A DNA stretch of 64,000 nt from Paramecium octaurelia (Eukaryota; Ciliophora; Oligohymenophorea; Peniculida; Parameciidae): contig CAJJDP010000089.1 in assembly GCA_905182995.1 (NCBI GenBank), positions 62,001-126,000 of the forward strand, written 5' to 3'. The notes under the pieces are model-generated. The model was not told where the DNA came from. It searched no databases and worked only from the letters and a program-made list of their open reading frames with translations. A program made the position numbers and the translations under genes. Shown one piece after another: positions 12,533 to 25,155 of this stretch; the stretch's first letter is position 1, and every line of letters begins with the position of its first letter.

Positions 12533-14309
12533 AAAATTAAATATAATCAAGATTTGTAAAGATTAATTGGTTTATAAATATTGGTCAACTTCAATAAGAT
12601 AATTTAAATCAATTTTTTAATTGATTGTGTATATATCTATGTTTGTAACATTGTTATCATAATTATAGTCTGAGATTAGTATTTATATTTAAGATATGTA
12701 CTAATTTCCTCTTGCAATAACTTCATTAATTTCCTTTAACAATGGTCATCAAGAAAATTACATCATCAAATTATAAGTTTCTTACCTAACAAATACCAAC
12801 ACCCGCCTTACCTTGACTGTCTATCCCTAAAATTGAACTAGGCCATGTCCCCATTCTGAAAAAGACTTTTTTTCATTTATCCCAACTAAGAAAATTTTCA
12901 TCAGTTTTTATTTCATTCATCCATACTGTGTCCCATTCGTTGAGTATTTTTGCCCCAAATTCTTTCAGAAAAGGGTTGGTTGCTATTCAAATTGCCTAAT
13001 AAAGCATAATTTTCATCTCCCTTACACTTATTATTAACTACGGAAATTCAAGCAAAGCAATTAGCAACAAAGCAGACCTATGGATGTTTACTAAAATTTA
13101 ATTATCTAAAAATTTAAAGAAATACACAATCAAAAATCTCAATCAAGATAGATCTGGCAAACAAATTCTACACCTTCTTTTTTCCAATTATTAAATTTCT
13201 TTGTTGTAAAGAATTTATAATTATTCCATGTACCTGGTCCAGTAATTAAACAAACAAGTATTTTATAATATATCTAAGTGCACTCAGATCTATGCATAAG
13301 AAAGCAATAGGCTCTCCCAAGTTAAAGGATGTGATTAATAAGAAATTATATAATAAATTAAAAAAAGTTCAATATATATATTAAATTATTAGAGAAAACA
13401 TAATTTCTACACTATTTAAGGACACATTGTACTGAGAGTTTGAATACATTAATTCAACAGCGATTGTTCCAATATTTAAAAGGTTCAGTAATACAAAAAC
13501 AATATTTTTTTTATTAAAATCCATTCGTTTCCCTATTTTCTTACACCTTTTATTCTTAAATTGATACATTAGTGTTTAAAGAAATGAAAACCTTAAATTG
13601 AATATAAATTTAGTTACTTTAATATTTATTATTTTTATTGCATCCATTCAATTTTCAATATGATCCTTAATTAGGAATTCTGTGTTAGCACTTGAATTCT
13701 TTAAAAATGCATAAGGTTAAATTTATATCTATGGCAAGGATGCAGAAAACAAAAATTGTTGAATATAATTATATATATATTATTATTTATTTTAAGTATA
13801 ATACACATAGTTTAATTTACAAAATATTAAATTTCTCTTTTTACATAAAACATTATTTTAAGATTGGATTTCTTTATAAACAAAAAATAGCTTAAGCATT
13901 GATCAATATTCAACAAATCACATCAACTTAATACTAAATGAAGAACTTTAAAATAAAAGCATTAATTCATAATTTCAAAATGAAACTAATTCGAACAAAT
14001 ATTGAAAGGACATTAATATAGATTCATTATATGTCAATAAATAGTTAAAATTATTTAAATTTTAACTTAAATAGGTTGAATTATACAAATGTAATTCTGA
14101 AAACTGTCTGGTAATTTCTCTTAATTTTTAATCTAAATTAATTAAAATATCATCATTATAGGTTGTAAATTCACCTATTGTATGTCTAGTAAATATATCT
14201 GATCCAATTCAGAATAATTAGGTTATAATTTTAATTATTCATAATATTTAATATCAAGTATAAATATGTTATGATAATTTATATATATGATTTCAAATAT
14301 TTTCAACTC
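12533..14309. other. Gene-poor 1.8 kb region with a decayed coding stretch
   Basis: AT-rich. Between about 12723 and 13260 the minus strand has protein-like pieces in several frames (see separate entry). From 13260 to 14309 I see only chance frames, such as minus 13370-13569 with one hydrophobic stretch and plus 13692-13895, both AT-biased and without familiar features. SF3B1 ends at 14310. Confidence 0.4.
12723..13260 (-). pseudogene. Fragmented coding remnant, family not identified
   Basis: Minus-strand pieces look like protein but lie in different frames and are broken by TGA. They include GPGTWNNYKFFTTKKFNNW near 13170-13235, a piece with KCKGDENYALLGN near 13030, and one with FLKEFGAKILNEWDTVW then MGTWPSSILGIDSQGKAG near 12800-12980. 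Base composition is less AT-rich than the flanks. One TGA falls between SWDK and KKVFF. Some breaks could be introns (a 41-nt candidate exists), so a living gene with unusual splicing is possible. I do not recognise the family. Confidence 0.3.
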
Positions 14310-17300
14310 TCATAATGTTAAATTTAATTCGTATTTCTCATAAGAATTATACTGATCATTAGGAAAGGTTGGGTAGAATGCAACGCAAGCATCAGAACTG
14401 CCAACATAAATCATGTTATAAATTCTCCAATAAATCAATCTCACCTAATAATAAATATAATGATCATACTCTTCTTGCAGGATGATAAAGGCCTTATAAT
14501 GCATAAAGTAAAATATTGCCTGGTCCAAGACTGACTCTCATTCCTTCTATGGCTTCCATAACAGCATTGATAACATGAGGTGAAGTTTCAAAAATGTTTG
14601 GCCAAACATGATTTAATAAATGCATAAGTTGTTCTTCGCATCCTAAACACTGGACACCAAGAGCTAAATGTTTGACAGCAGATGAGGCAGTTTATCTATG
14701 AACAAGATCTCTATCCGTCAAAGCATCAATTAGTAGTGGGATAACTGAATTAATATAAGAATATGCAGTTGGTCCTATGTATTCAAACATAAAAGATAAT
14801 GACTTTAAAACACCATTTTACACATTTAATTCTCTAACTCTATATTCATTCATTAGAGCAGGTAAGACAGTAAAAGGACCACAGGTTTCTGCCACAATTG
14901 CAATTGCTACAGTTGTACAAACACGAAGTTATCTTTCTTAAACTTTAAGATTATTTAAAAGCGTAGACAAGACATCTTAGGGTCCTATGGCTTTAGCAAT
15001 ATAACCAAAAGTATTGATAGTTGCTCTTCTTATCCCTTTTTTGTGAGCCTTCAATAAATCCAACAAATCAAAACATATTCTGATCCATTCTTTTGGAGAA
15101 ACATGTTCTGGTCCTCTATCTGCAATTCTACCAACTAAATCAATGCAATTTTCTTAAACCTTTTCATGTCTATTTTTCAAGATGGGTGTCAATCTTGGCA
15201 ATAGATCTTTAATAGGAGGTGACATCTTATTCATTCCTATTACATTGACTATAGCCTTCAATCCTCCTAAGATAGATCCTAGAACTTCTGGATATTCTTC
15301 ACCTAGACATTCAAATAATAACTAGCCTAATCTTCCTAATCTTGCTTCTTCTTAACAATTCTTCATGCAAACTGCTATTTTACCAATTAAATCAGCTGCT
15401 TATTATCTAACTCTTGGTGATTTATTAGATAATCTCCATTATAACACACCACCTAGTTAACTGAAATATGGTTTAGATCTACTGCCAAATGCATTAATTA
15501 TAGATCCAAATCCACTCAACATAGTTTAGGTATCTTCACTTTGTTGTTCATTAAATGCCCATAATACTCCATCCATTAATCTGTTTTCCAATTTGGAATC
15601 AATATCTGATACTCCTAATTAATTTATAAACTTTTCTATAGTTTCCACAACCATTTTTCTGAATGATTCATTTTCATCTTTGAGATCTCCTACAATTCTT
15701 TCTAATATTTCAGCTGCTCCCACTTTAGCAGCTATTTCACAGGTAGTTTCAACCATTTATCTGTAATTTCTTCTGTCTGTGGCTGTTCTTTTGCTCCAAT
15801 AATATTTGAAGAATTCAGGCATTATCTAATCCCTTACATAAACAGCCTCTATACCTGCACATTATATGCATTATTTTATTACCATTAATACAATCTTCTT
15901 CATCTCTTCTTCCTATATTTCAAATTAGTTTTTCAGAATAGGTACGATTGCTTTAACATACTCTGTTGCATGTTCTACATCCATTAATGGAATGATGAAT
16001 CCAATGGCTTTTAAAAATGCTGCTAATCCTTTACCCTTATGAGTTTTGATGCCTTCCCACAAAGGAATAAGCACATTATCAAATGCTTCAATACCATATG
16101 GAAATGAGGCCTCCGCCAAAGCAGCTAATGCTAAAGCTGTAATAGTTTTTACTTTTTATTATTCATCCTTCAATCCATGTTATATAATTTCAACAAGAGA
16201 TTTCAGATGAGGCAGAATAGCACAACCCATAAAAATACTGATTTATTGAACTATTTTAATACCAGTATGTCTAGCCTACCAACTCTTTCTACTCTAGCAA
16301 ACAGCCTTTAAAAATGGCAATAATGCTGGAATACCCAAAGCTGAAGCCACAATAGCAAATGCTCTAGCAGTTGTGTTACGAACATAATCATCATTATGAT
16401 CAATATCAGGTCTCATGGTAGTGATCATAGTTGCCAAACCAGCTGCCTTAGCTAAATTGGAAATGATCTCTCTAGCTTCAACTCTAGCATAGTAATCTTC
16501 ATGAATTAACAATGGTTAGATAACAACTAATATCTTATGTACATATGGCCTAACCAAATCATCCAATTTAAATAGGACTCTGTCAATTACTTTCACCAAA
16601 AGATGTCTTTCTTGATCCTCTAGAGTTGGAGACATTAACAATGGTAAGATCTAATTGAAAAGTGGAGCAGGTCCAAATTCTCTGGCACTTTAGGTAATTT
16701 ATCTTAAAGCTGACTTTCTCATTTGAGGAGTTCCGTTCTTAATTTTCAAAAGCAAAGCCATAATCTTTCTTTCTTTTGCTTATTCTGGAGTCAATTCATC
16801 TTCATTTATTGGTTGTAACAAAGCTGAGAATAAATTATATTCTTCTGGCTTAATTGCTGGTAATTGACCTATAGTAGGATGAGATGGAGTAGCTGAAACT
16901 TCAATACGAATAGATTCTGGTATTTGATATTACACTGGTGATTCAATACTATTTTTTGCATTTAATAATTTCTTTAATGATGATTTCAATGGTTTATAAT
17001 TCTCAGGTGCTTTTAATATCTATTTTATTAATTTATCATTACTTCATAACCATCCTTTGGACCAGGTAAAATACTGGTTAATTCCTCATCTGTCATATAT
17101 TTATTTCTCTCTTCCATCTCTTTTTCCAATCTAAACTAGTATACTCTATCAGGAGTCATGTTTCCTAATTATCCAGGAGTCATTGGTGTCCTCATCACAG
17201 TTCCTGGTGTGTGAGGTGTCATGCCTCCTCCAAATCCAGATTGACCAGCCAATGGTGTTCTTTCTCCCCATCTGGCTTTTATGTACGAACGATTAGGAGT

Positions 17301-17917
17301 AGGAGTTTCTCCGTATTTATAAGGGGTATCTCCAATTTCCATATGTCCTGGTGTTGGCGTTTCTCCGAATACTGTTCCTGCTCTACCTGGAGTAGCTTAT
17401 AATTTATTTGTATTATCCCATCTGGATGCTCTTGCAGAGGATTATGGACCATCTAAATATTAATGAACTATTTAAAAATACCTCTGGATGGGGTTTCCCA
17501 TTTTTAAGGCTTTTTAGAAACGTCTTTGCTTTCTTATTCCCATTCTGATCTTTCCTATTTAATTTATTAAGCAACATTTTATTCCACCTTCACTTATTAT
17601 TTGACCAATTTTTTTTCCTCCTTATTTAATGTCTCAGTCTTTTTGATTTTATTTTCAATTTCAGATCTGGAATTCTCCAAGTCCTATTAGATCATGATTT
17701 CTGCATATGTTCTCCCATTCTCACCTCCTTAATCATTGAAAACATCTTTTCTTTCTGGACTCAACTAGCGGTTCTTTTGCTTGTACTTGAACTTTTCTTC
17801 AACTTTGTCTAAATTTTACTTTCTTGTTTAATTGTCTTCACCAATTTGTGCAGCTTCTTCTAAAATTTGTTTTGGTGCCGTATACGCAAATCGTTACTTG
17901 CCCTGCTCTTCAGTCAT
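14310..17917 (-). CDS. SF3B1: Splicing factor 3B subunit 1 (SF3B1/SF3b155), 1,176 aa
   Basis: Core U2 snRNP protein whose HEAT superhelix clamps the branch-point duplex. The N-terminal ~270 residues are disordered with repeated TP motifs ([29 protein letters not shown]), the region phosphorylated by CDKs and bound by partners in other species. The rest is HEAT repeats, with strongly conserved stretches such as [40 protein letters not shown] and [18 protein letters not shown]. The C-terminus [18 protein letters not shown] matches the family end. Introns at 17453-17481, 17020-17042 and 14445-14469 give 1,177 codons exactly. Slightly shorter than the ~1,300 aa of animals because the N-terminal region is shorter. 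Confidence 0.97.
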
Positions 17918-18590
17918 TTTAATTTAAATAATTAATAAAGATTTTATATCAATGTGTATAAATATTAATATTGAAAGAGCCTGTAATAATAAAATAGAGT
18001 ACCCCTCGCCTAACAAATCTAAGTTAGAATTGGAATACAATTCATGAATACTTCATTTAATTTAATGGACAAATTAAACAATTATAAATAGGCTGTTAAA
18101 ATCATAATCCATTTGATACATTGTTTTAAGAAGCAAGCTCATAAAAACAAACTTATTTTTTTCTATGAATGAAATTAAAACAAAGAAATTCTTGCCAAAC
18201 TACAAGATTATCAATCAAAATGCAGTTAATTGTACAAAAAATGTTAATTAAAGCAAAAGAATTTGACTTGCAAAGATCATATTCCTTTATGGATGGAATT
18301 TAGAGCTGACTATATCACAATATCTGAATAATTTATTAATAGAAATGTAAAAATATTTAACAAAAGTTTTGTTATTCCTTTAATTAAAGAATTTATATTG
18401 AAAATCATCGACTTAATAGATTAAATGCCAAAAAGGAAATGATTTTTCAATGATAGTTACAGAATGAAATACTCTAATTATTATATGCAGAATTTTATTA
18501 TAAAATACTCTTATAAAATTTGAAATACAAAGCTATAAAATTATTAATCGATTGGTGATATATATTTTTTTATTGAATTGTTGATCATAA
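17918..18590. other. Spacer with one doubtful open frame
   Basis: AT-rich region between SF3B1 and the next gene. It should hold the SF3B1 promoter next to 17918. The only notable content is the plus-strand frame 18065-18442, listed separately. Confidence 0.4.
18065..18442 (+). pseudogene. Open frame broken by one TGA
   Basis: A 125-codon frame starting ATG 18065 (MDKLNNYKQAVKI) and ending TGA 18440-18442, with one internal TGA at 18170-18172. The second part is Lys-rich and looks helical (NKEILAKLQDYQSKCSQLYK, later WMEFRADYITISEQF). No intron of usual size removes the internal stop. It may be a relic, a gene with an unseen splice, or chance. Confidence 0.25.
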
Positions 18591-19435
18591 TCAATTAAGC
18601 AATTCATGCTCTAGGGCTTGTCTGTCCCACCACCCTTCACTGTCAAAAGTGAGAAATTCTCCAGTTGATTTGTCTTTGAAGATTAGATTTCTATCCAATT
18701 TATGGTAATTTAGATTCCAAAAGTAATTCTCTGTATAATAGTATCAATTGATATTACCTTTTGTTTCTTGCTCTGAAAAATCAACGTGTTCCAAATCAGA
18801 AATTTAATGCAATTTAGTGATCACTTATCCAAAAGCACCCACTTTTTGAACTGCAATCTGATGTGTATGAGGCAATAAATCCATTCTGATGACTGTTCTT
18901 CTTGTGAGTTCATAGAAGAAGGCCTAGATTTATAATTAGTAAGTACATTGAATCCAATAGTGTAGCCAAATAGGGCAACCAAAGCATAATAGACTGGATA
19001 TTTAGTAGTTAAGAAGAAGATTCCTCCCACGATTTCTAAGGATCTACCATATCTAAAGGTTTTTCCGAATCTATATGAGGTGTATATATTGATGCCGTTC
19101 TCATGAAGCTAAAGGGATTGAATAGATGCCTTACTTTAGGTGGGAAATAGACATCGGAAACAGCTTCAGCTTAGACACTTGAGAATGAAGTTGCAATGTA
19201 TTTGGCAATAGTTGAATTGTATAGACTAGTTAAGTATTTGAATATTGAATTACGGTGTGATTTTGGGTAACCAAGTGTAAGTAGCAAAAAATCTCTCTCT
19301 TGCTTCTGGATGCATGTTAATGTAAACTCTATATTTATCGATGTCAACTTTAGTCATTAAATCTGGTCTGTTTGGTTGGTGATGGCTGGCTTTGAGGTGA
19401 TGATCACTCGCCCTGAATTTACTCAGATTCACCAA
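18591..19435 (-). CDS. Membrane protein, probably mitochondrial, 246 aa
   Basis: Introns at 19226-19253, 19109-19134, 18924-18946 and 18731-18757 join five exons into 247 codons exactly. The N-terminal ~100 residues are basic (LSKFRASDHHLKASHH) and could carry a targeting sequence. A central hydrophobic hairpin (VGGIFFLTTKYPVYYALVAL then FGYTIGFNAFFYELTRRTV) is followed by RMDLLPHTHQIAVQKVGAFG and a hydrophilic tail ending WWDRQALEHELLN. The hairpin, then basic residues and a beta-like domain, recalls TMEM70/TMEM186/TMEM223-type mitochondrial assembly factors. That resemblance is an inference from layout only. Confidence 0.7.
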
Positions 19436-19536
19436 TGATCGTACTCCGCTAAACTTTTACATTATTAATATTATTTAAATATATAAATTTTTATTATTTT
19501 AATCATAACATTAAATAAAATTTTTATTGTTCCAAA

Positions 19537-20520
19537 ATGCATAATTACCGCGGAGTAAGGCCGTCTACTGCCAAAATGAACACACTACCTCCAGAGACAG
19601 AAAATTTGGAAGAGTACATGTACAATATTTCCAATTAAGGATAGGAAAATACTTTATGATCACCAAAAGGCTTGTGAGAAAGCAGGTAAATATTTGGAGG
19701 CTGATTGTGCAAAGTAAAGATTGAAAGAACTCAAAACCAAATACGAATCCAAAACCAAATTAGATATAAGAGACAGACATGAATAAGAAGTTAATTTATA
19801 ATTCATAATTTAGAAATATGAACTGACTAAATCACATCAAGAAGAAATGTAAAATTTCAATGCTTTTTGGGATGAAAAAATATAAGAGTTTGAATAAGAT
19901 GCACAAAAACTCAAAAATGAACTATAACAAAAATAAGAAGATGAAATGCAGTAATTCCTATAAGATTTAGAAGGTTCTATTCCATAAACTCCTAAAGATT
20001 CTGCAGAATTATTGAGTCTCAAAAAGACTGAAGAGTAATTAGCAAGATAAGAAGAGTACTATATTCACATCTATCTTAGATATTTGGAAGCACATAAAAT
20101 ACAATCCAGAATAGTGTAGCTTTAGAAAGAAGAGCAAGAGAAGTGGACTTTAATGAGGAACAATAAAATTAAGAATCTCCTCCAACAATAAAAGATCAAG
20201 CAAAATAATGAAACTAATGTGTTGAATTAGAGAATTGAAAATGCCTAAGAAGAATAACGGAAAATCAAAAAAGCAGAGGAAGAAAAGTAGTCTATATATT
20301 CACAATAGGTTAATTTAAAAGTACAATAATGTTAAAAAGGAATTAGAAGGAAAACAACTTTAAGAATTGCAAAGAGTCGACAAGGACTTTAAGAATACAA
20401 CTTCTATTTTTGTAACTTCAAAAATGTCCAAAATGGCTTCTCAATCTGGTTCCTAAATGCAAAGCGAGGACTGTAAACAAATCTTTATATATTCTAGAGT
20501 AATTCAAAGGGAAAAATTGA
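19537..20520 (+). CDS. Coiled-coil protein, 303 aa
   Basis: Almost entirely coiled coil after a short N-terminal segment (MHNYRGVRPSTAKMN) rich in basic and Ser/Thr residues. A break with Pro occurs near the middle (DLEGSIPQTPKDS). The pattern HEQE ... FNAFWDEKIQEFEQDA before the break and LLSLKKTEEQLARQEEY after it is distinctive and probably conserved. The C-terminal 35 residues are Ser/Met-rich (SKMSKMASQSGSQM). Three introns (19620-19644, 20287-20308, 20473-20497) give 304 codons exactly. Head-to-head with the membrane protein at 18591-19435, with 101 bp between starts. Function unknown; a cytoskeletal or ciliary role is plausible but unproven. Confidence 0.75.
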
Positions 20521-20649
20521 ATATCAATTATAACATTATTATTCTATTATACTCCTTCAACTATGATCCACCAAGAATAGTTTTAAATATTCTGCTATTC
20601 ATATTTTTAATTCAATAAATGCTTCTCAAAATATAAATAAATTTTTATT

Positions 20650-23157
20650 ATGGAACAATTTATTTCATAATTAAGTGATAAGAAATTCAGAAAAGAGTTG
20701 GAGGAGTTAATTGAATAGAATGATGAGTAATTAGATATTAACATTTAGATAAACCATGGATTAATTGATACAAGCGATGAAAAAAATTATGAATGAAAAA
20801 TACCCTCCAAAGGAATGTCTCTTTGGATTAAAGATTGTTAAAGATTGCATTGAAAAATTTAATGATAACTTTAAATTCAAAGTCAAACAACATTTGATGG
20901 ATTATATCTATTAAGCTGCTGTTTACAGAATCAAAGATATGGATGATGCAAGAGGAGCCACCTTTTTCAAAAACCCAGAACATGATAAGACCGTGGAATA
21001 ATACGGAGCAAGTTATCATCGTCTAGCATTGGATTGCATACGAGTATGGTCCAAATGGTTTCCAGAATTCGCTGTCTATGAAAAAAATTTAATCAAAGAA
21101 AATGGATATTTACCCTAAATTAACTACTTCAAGCCAGAAGAAATATAAAGACATATACCAAAGATAGAAGCAACTCCAACTCCTTTGGATGAAGCGTAGT
21201 AAATTCAAATGAAAGCTTAAGAACTCCAATAGTAACTAATTAATCTACTTAATACTAATAAAGATGAAAATAATACTGTAATCAATGACTTGGCCACAAT
21301 TAATGCTTAAGTGGAGGACTTGTTGCTTTAAGATGTTTAAAATGAATTTGTGGATGATTTTATCATGACATATCAAGATTATCAAGGAGGGAACCTTAGT
21401 TATCAACAATTAAGATAGCAATATACAAGGAATTAGAAATCACAATTCCAATAAGAAGATCCTGAGGGTTATAATAAAAGTAATGTATTAACAAGTAAAG
21501 TTCAAAAGCCATATTAATAAATTATCCCATAAGAAAATGAATCAAACATTAAGTAATCACAAGTTTAACCAGAAAAAAATGAAGACAAAGTTAAGATTGA
21601 AAGTTTAAAATAAATTATCAATTAAAATGATGTCGTAATTGCAAACATGAAATCAGAGTTATAACATTAAGTACAAATAAATGAGAGATTAAGTAATGAA
21701 AATCATCAGAAATCTACTGAAAATCAGAAACTTAATTTGGAGATAAATTCATTAAAATAGAAACTTTTCGATGAACATTAATATTATTAAGATCATTTAT
21801 TAGAGTTGCAACAATAAGTTTAACATCATTAAGTATAGCTTGAGCAAACAAAATAATAATAAACAATTACATCTTAAGTAAGAGTAGGACCATAACAAGA
21901 ACGACCTATGGAATCATAAATTGTATTTCAAAATTTGCAAGAAGAACTAGAAAATTTAAGAGTTGAAAGAAATTTGTTATTGGAATAGCAGAAAATATAT
22001 TTAGAGAAAAGTAATTAGGTTTGCAGCTAATTAGATTTTATGAACTTAAAGAAAAAGTATGATGAATTGGATAGCAAATATTTTTTATTAAAATAGGAGA
22101 ATCAGAAATTAAGACAAATAGCACTTGAGTATAATAACCAATAGTCAGCAAATCAGAGTAGGAATATTGATAGCGTTAACAGGGAAATAGATTATCAGGA
22201 TGAGTATTAAAATCAGAATTTTGTTTTTTACAATTTTAAAGACCCTGATCTTCAGTCTTAAGCCTTATACATCAAACCATAATCTCAAATTACTAAAGTC
22301 AGTTAATCAAGGGATGTTTCATAACTGATTTACCCTCATAAAACTGCTTCTGAATATTATAGGGTGCACGGAAAGAAATAATTCAGAGGAATCCAAATAT
22401 TTAGAAATTAATTCCAACTCTAATTGAGTAGTACTAATATTGTGAATTTTAAGAAAGCAAGTATAAATTAATTAGCAATCCTATTTTAATCAAATAAAGT
22501 TGAGATTAAATCAAGATAATAAATTTTATACGGTAATAATTAACAAGAATTCATATCAACTACTTTGAGTATTAAGAATAAAGAACTTAAGCCGGTGTAA
22601 ATATAAATTACGAATTAACATAAAAATGTATGGGTGAATAAGGATTTAAAGAGTGTGTTATTATAATCATAATAATAAATAATGTATGAATTTATCCGAG
22701 AAGCGAAAATACAAGTTCACTCATAAACTCAATTATCTTGTTCGATTAAGTATTTTTAATTATTAATGTTATTAGTTTTGAAAATTTTATCTTATATTTA
22801 CCCAATTTTATTTTGACATCATTAAAGTTTTACTCAATAGAAGCTGCCTCTTTCAAAGATATTAAATAATAGTTTCTGGGAAAGGTATACAAAACACAAT
22901 TACTCCCAATCGTTTGCTTTGATGAATTAAAATAACTTAGCCAGAAGGGAGTATTATTGAATAATTGGGATCAAGAGAATGATGAATTGATTACAGAAAG
23001 TAAATTTGGATTTAAAGCTGTATTATTAAACCAACTAGAGTTTTATTTAGAATTGATTACAACTCCTTGTGATGAGTTTTTGTTTAGAGGGTTCACTTCT
23101 TTCGATGAAGACTTATTATAATTCATTCTTAATGGATTATCAAACTTATTTAGTTGA
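20650..23157 (+). CDS. VHS-like domain + coiled coil + adaptin-ear-like domain, 819 aa
   Basis: The N-terminal ~160 residues form an all-helical domain. It has the VHS/ENTH-type run of LIQAMKKIMNEKYPPKECLF, LKIVKDCIEKFNDNFKFKVK and YHRLALDCIRVWSKWFPEF, as in TOM1 or GGA. A Gln-rich linker and a coiled coil (about 230-520) follow. The last ~250 residues start FQLQLSSTNIVNFKKASINQ, a beta-sandwich-like pattern. They end in a region (YLPNFILTSLKFYSIEAASF, then VLLNQLEFYLELITTPCDEF) that resembles the appendage domain of AP-2 alpha/gamma adaptins. Introns at 20727-20748 and 22750-22775 give 820 codons exactly. By inference this is a clathrin-adaptor-like trafficking protein of GGA-like design. 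Confidence 0.65.
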
Positions 23158-23750
23158 TTATTATGAAAAATAAATAATTTTTACAAATTTATTGAATAAA
23201 GCAGATCTATAATTTTCTTTGTTTATTTGAATAATTGAAATAAATTATAGTAAAAAATTCAAAGTAAGATAAGAATTAATTAAGAAAAACTATTGATTTT
23301 TTGTTTATTATGTATGAATAATTTTTCCACTATTTAAATTATTTTTTTACCTCAATATAAAAATTATTTCAAAATGGATATGAATGTGCAATTTCCATCA
23401 TGCATCCACGCGAATTCTACTTATTCTAGCTAGTATCTGATGTTCGAATATTTTTATTTCCTTTTATTTATGATTGATATGAGATGTAAATAGTATAACA
23501 AAAGTAAAACTTAGTGATTTTAATTTTGTCACTTAAAGTTCAAATATAATGAGATATTAGAAACTGACATAATTTTTGAGCTGTAATAAGTTATAATCAA
23601 TATATAATCATTAATTTAATAAGTCTATAATTCACTTAATTTAAGCCATCATTTTTATTTTATAATTATTTTATTAAATTTTATTAAATTAATTTCATTA
23701 AAGGACACTTTATAAAATATATAATAATATTAATTTTTGAAAATATCGTC
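23158..23750. other. 593-bp spacer
   Basis: AT-rich and without a convincing gene. A 50-codon plus frame starting at 23374 (MDMNVQFPSC) is the only tidy frame and is probably chance. Contains the promoter region of the casein kinase gene. Confidence 0.4.
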
Positions 23751-25155
23751 ATGTAAGAATTGCAACAAGGTGAATTAATAGGGGAAAAGTACAAAGTTAA
23801 GAAACTTCTATCCCAAGGTTCATTTGGCAAAGTGTATTTAGGGAGGAATATTGAGAATGGAATGAAAGTGGCAATCAAGGTTGAAAAGCAGGAAATGTCA
23901 AATTGCTTGAGTTTAGAAAGAGAGGTTAGTTGAAAAGTTAATGATAGGTAGAAATTTTGAAGAAGTTAAGAGGAATTCCATAGGTGCCTGAATTACTTTG
24001 GCATGGAAAACACAATGAATTCTAAGTAATGATAACAAAGATGCTTGGATTTGATTTAATTTATTTCTTGAAAAAAAATAAGAAATTCTCAATTGAATGC
24101 ATTTTTAACATTGCCTAATAAATGATAGAAATATTAGAAAACATTCACAAAAAGTATAATTTTAGAATTATTTTTAAGGAATATAATTCATAGGGATTTA
24201 AAACCAGAAAACATTTTGGCTAAAAGTCATTCTGACTAGATATATTTAATTGATTTTGGAATTTCAAAAAGTTCTGTAAAAAGTAAGAAATAAAATAAAG
24301 CGAAAATTCCATTCATTGGAACTAGTAGGTATGCTAGTGTAACTGCCCATAGAGGATTGGAGCAAGCCAGAAGAGATGATTTAGAATCTTTAGGTTATGT
24401 TTTAATATACCTCTTCAAACAGAAATTGCCATGGTCCAATTATGAGAAATTCGAAAATGATCGTATAGAGAGGATAGGATAATTAAAATTTGAGATGAAA
24501 CCGTAAGATATTTGCGAAGGCTGTCCACAATAGATATTAAAGTATTGATAAAATTAAAAAATAGTTATATGACTTAAGTAGCAGGATTGAATCATCAATA
24601 AATCCCGAATTATTAAAAGCTGAAGTTAATTTTTCAATTGAAAATTAATCATAAATAACACATTATTTTTGACTGGTCAAATAATTAATTTATTAATTCG
24701 AAAACCATTCAAGATAACAAAACTAATAATTAGTAGAAATACGAAAGTGTTTAGCATATAAAACTGTATTTAAATTACATTATTGTAGATCTGTAGAAAA
24801 AACAAGTTCTAGACATCTTCATACAATTACTTTTCATGTTGACTCAAATGCTTCTTCCTGTTTTAATAGTCAACAATCATGTAGTATGTAGAATTCTTTT
24901 GGCAGTCATCAAAGTGTTTAGGTTGATTTTTTAAATTCTGAATCAAGTGTACAATCTTAAAAAAAAGAAAACAAACTTTCAACTTTTGATGCATTCATAC
25001 TCAATGATGATATAATGCCTATCAAAGACTAGCTTCAATTGATGGAATTAGAAAATCAGGATCTAGAAATAAAGCATAATCTGTTGCATTACCGTTCAGT
25101 TTACTATAACTTCAAGAATCCATTTACAGGAATTTTATCTTTAAAAATCAATTGA
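23751..25155 (+). CDS. Casein kinase 1 family Ser/Thr protein kinase, 436 aa
   Basis: The kinase domain covers about residues 10-300. It has the P-loop [13 protein letters not shown] lysine in VAIKVEKQE, catalytic loop [10 protein letters not shown], metal-binding IDFGIS and the CK1-specific activation segment [15 protein letters not shown] followed by [15 protein letters not shown]. The catalytic loop has the general RDLKPEN form, not the RDIKPDN usual in CK1. The C-terminal ~130 residues are Ser-rich, then acidic, with no known motif; ciliate CK1 genes form a large family with variable tails. Introns at 23925-23947, 24154-24178, 24542-24564 and 24766-24788 give 437 codons exactly. Confidence 0.92.
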
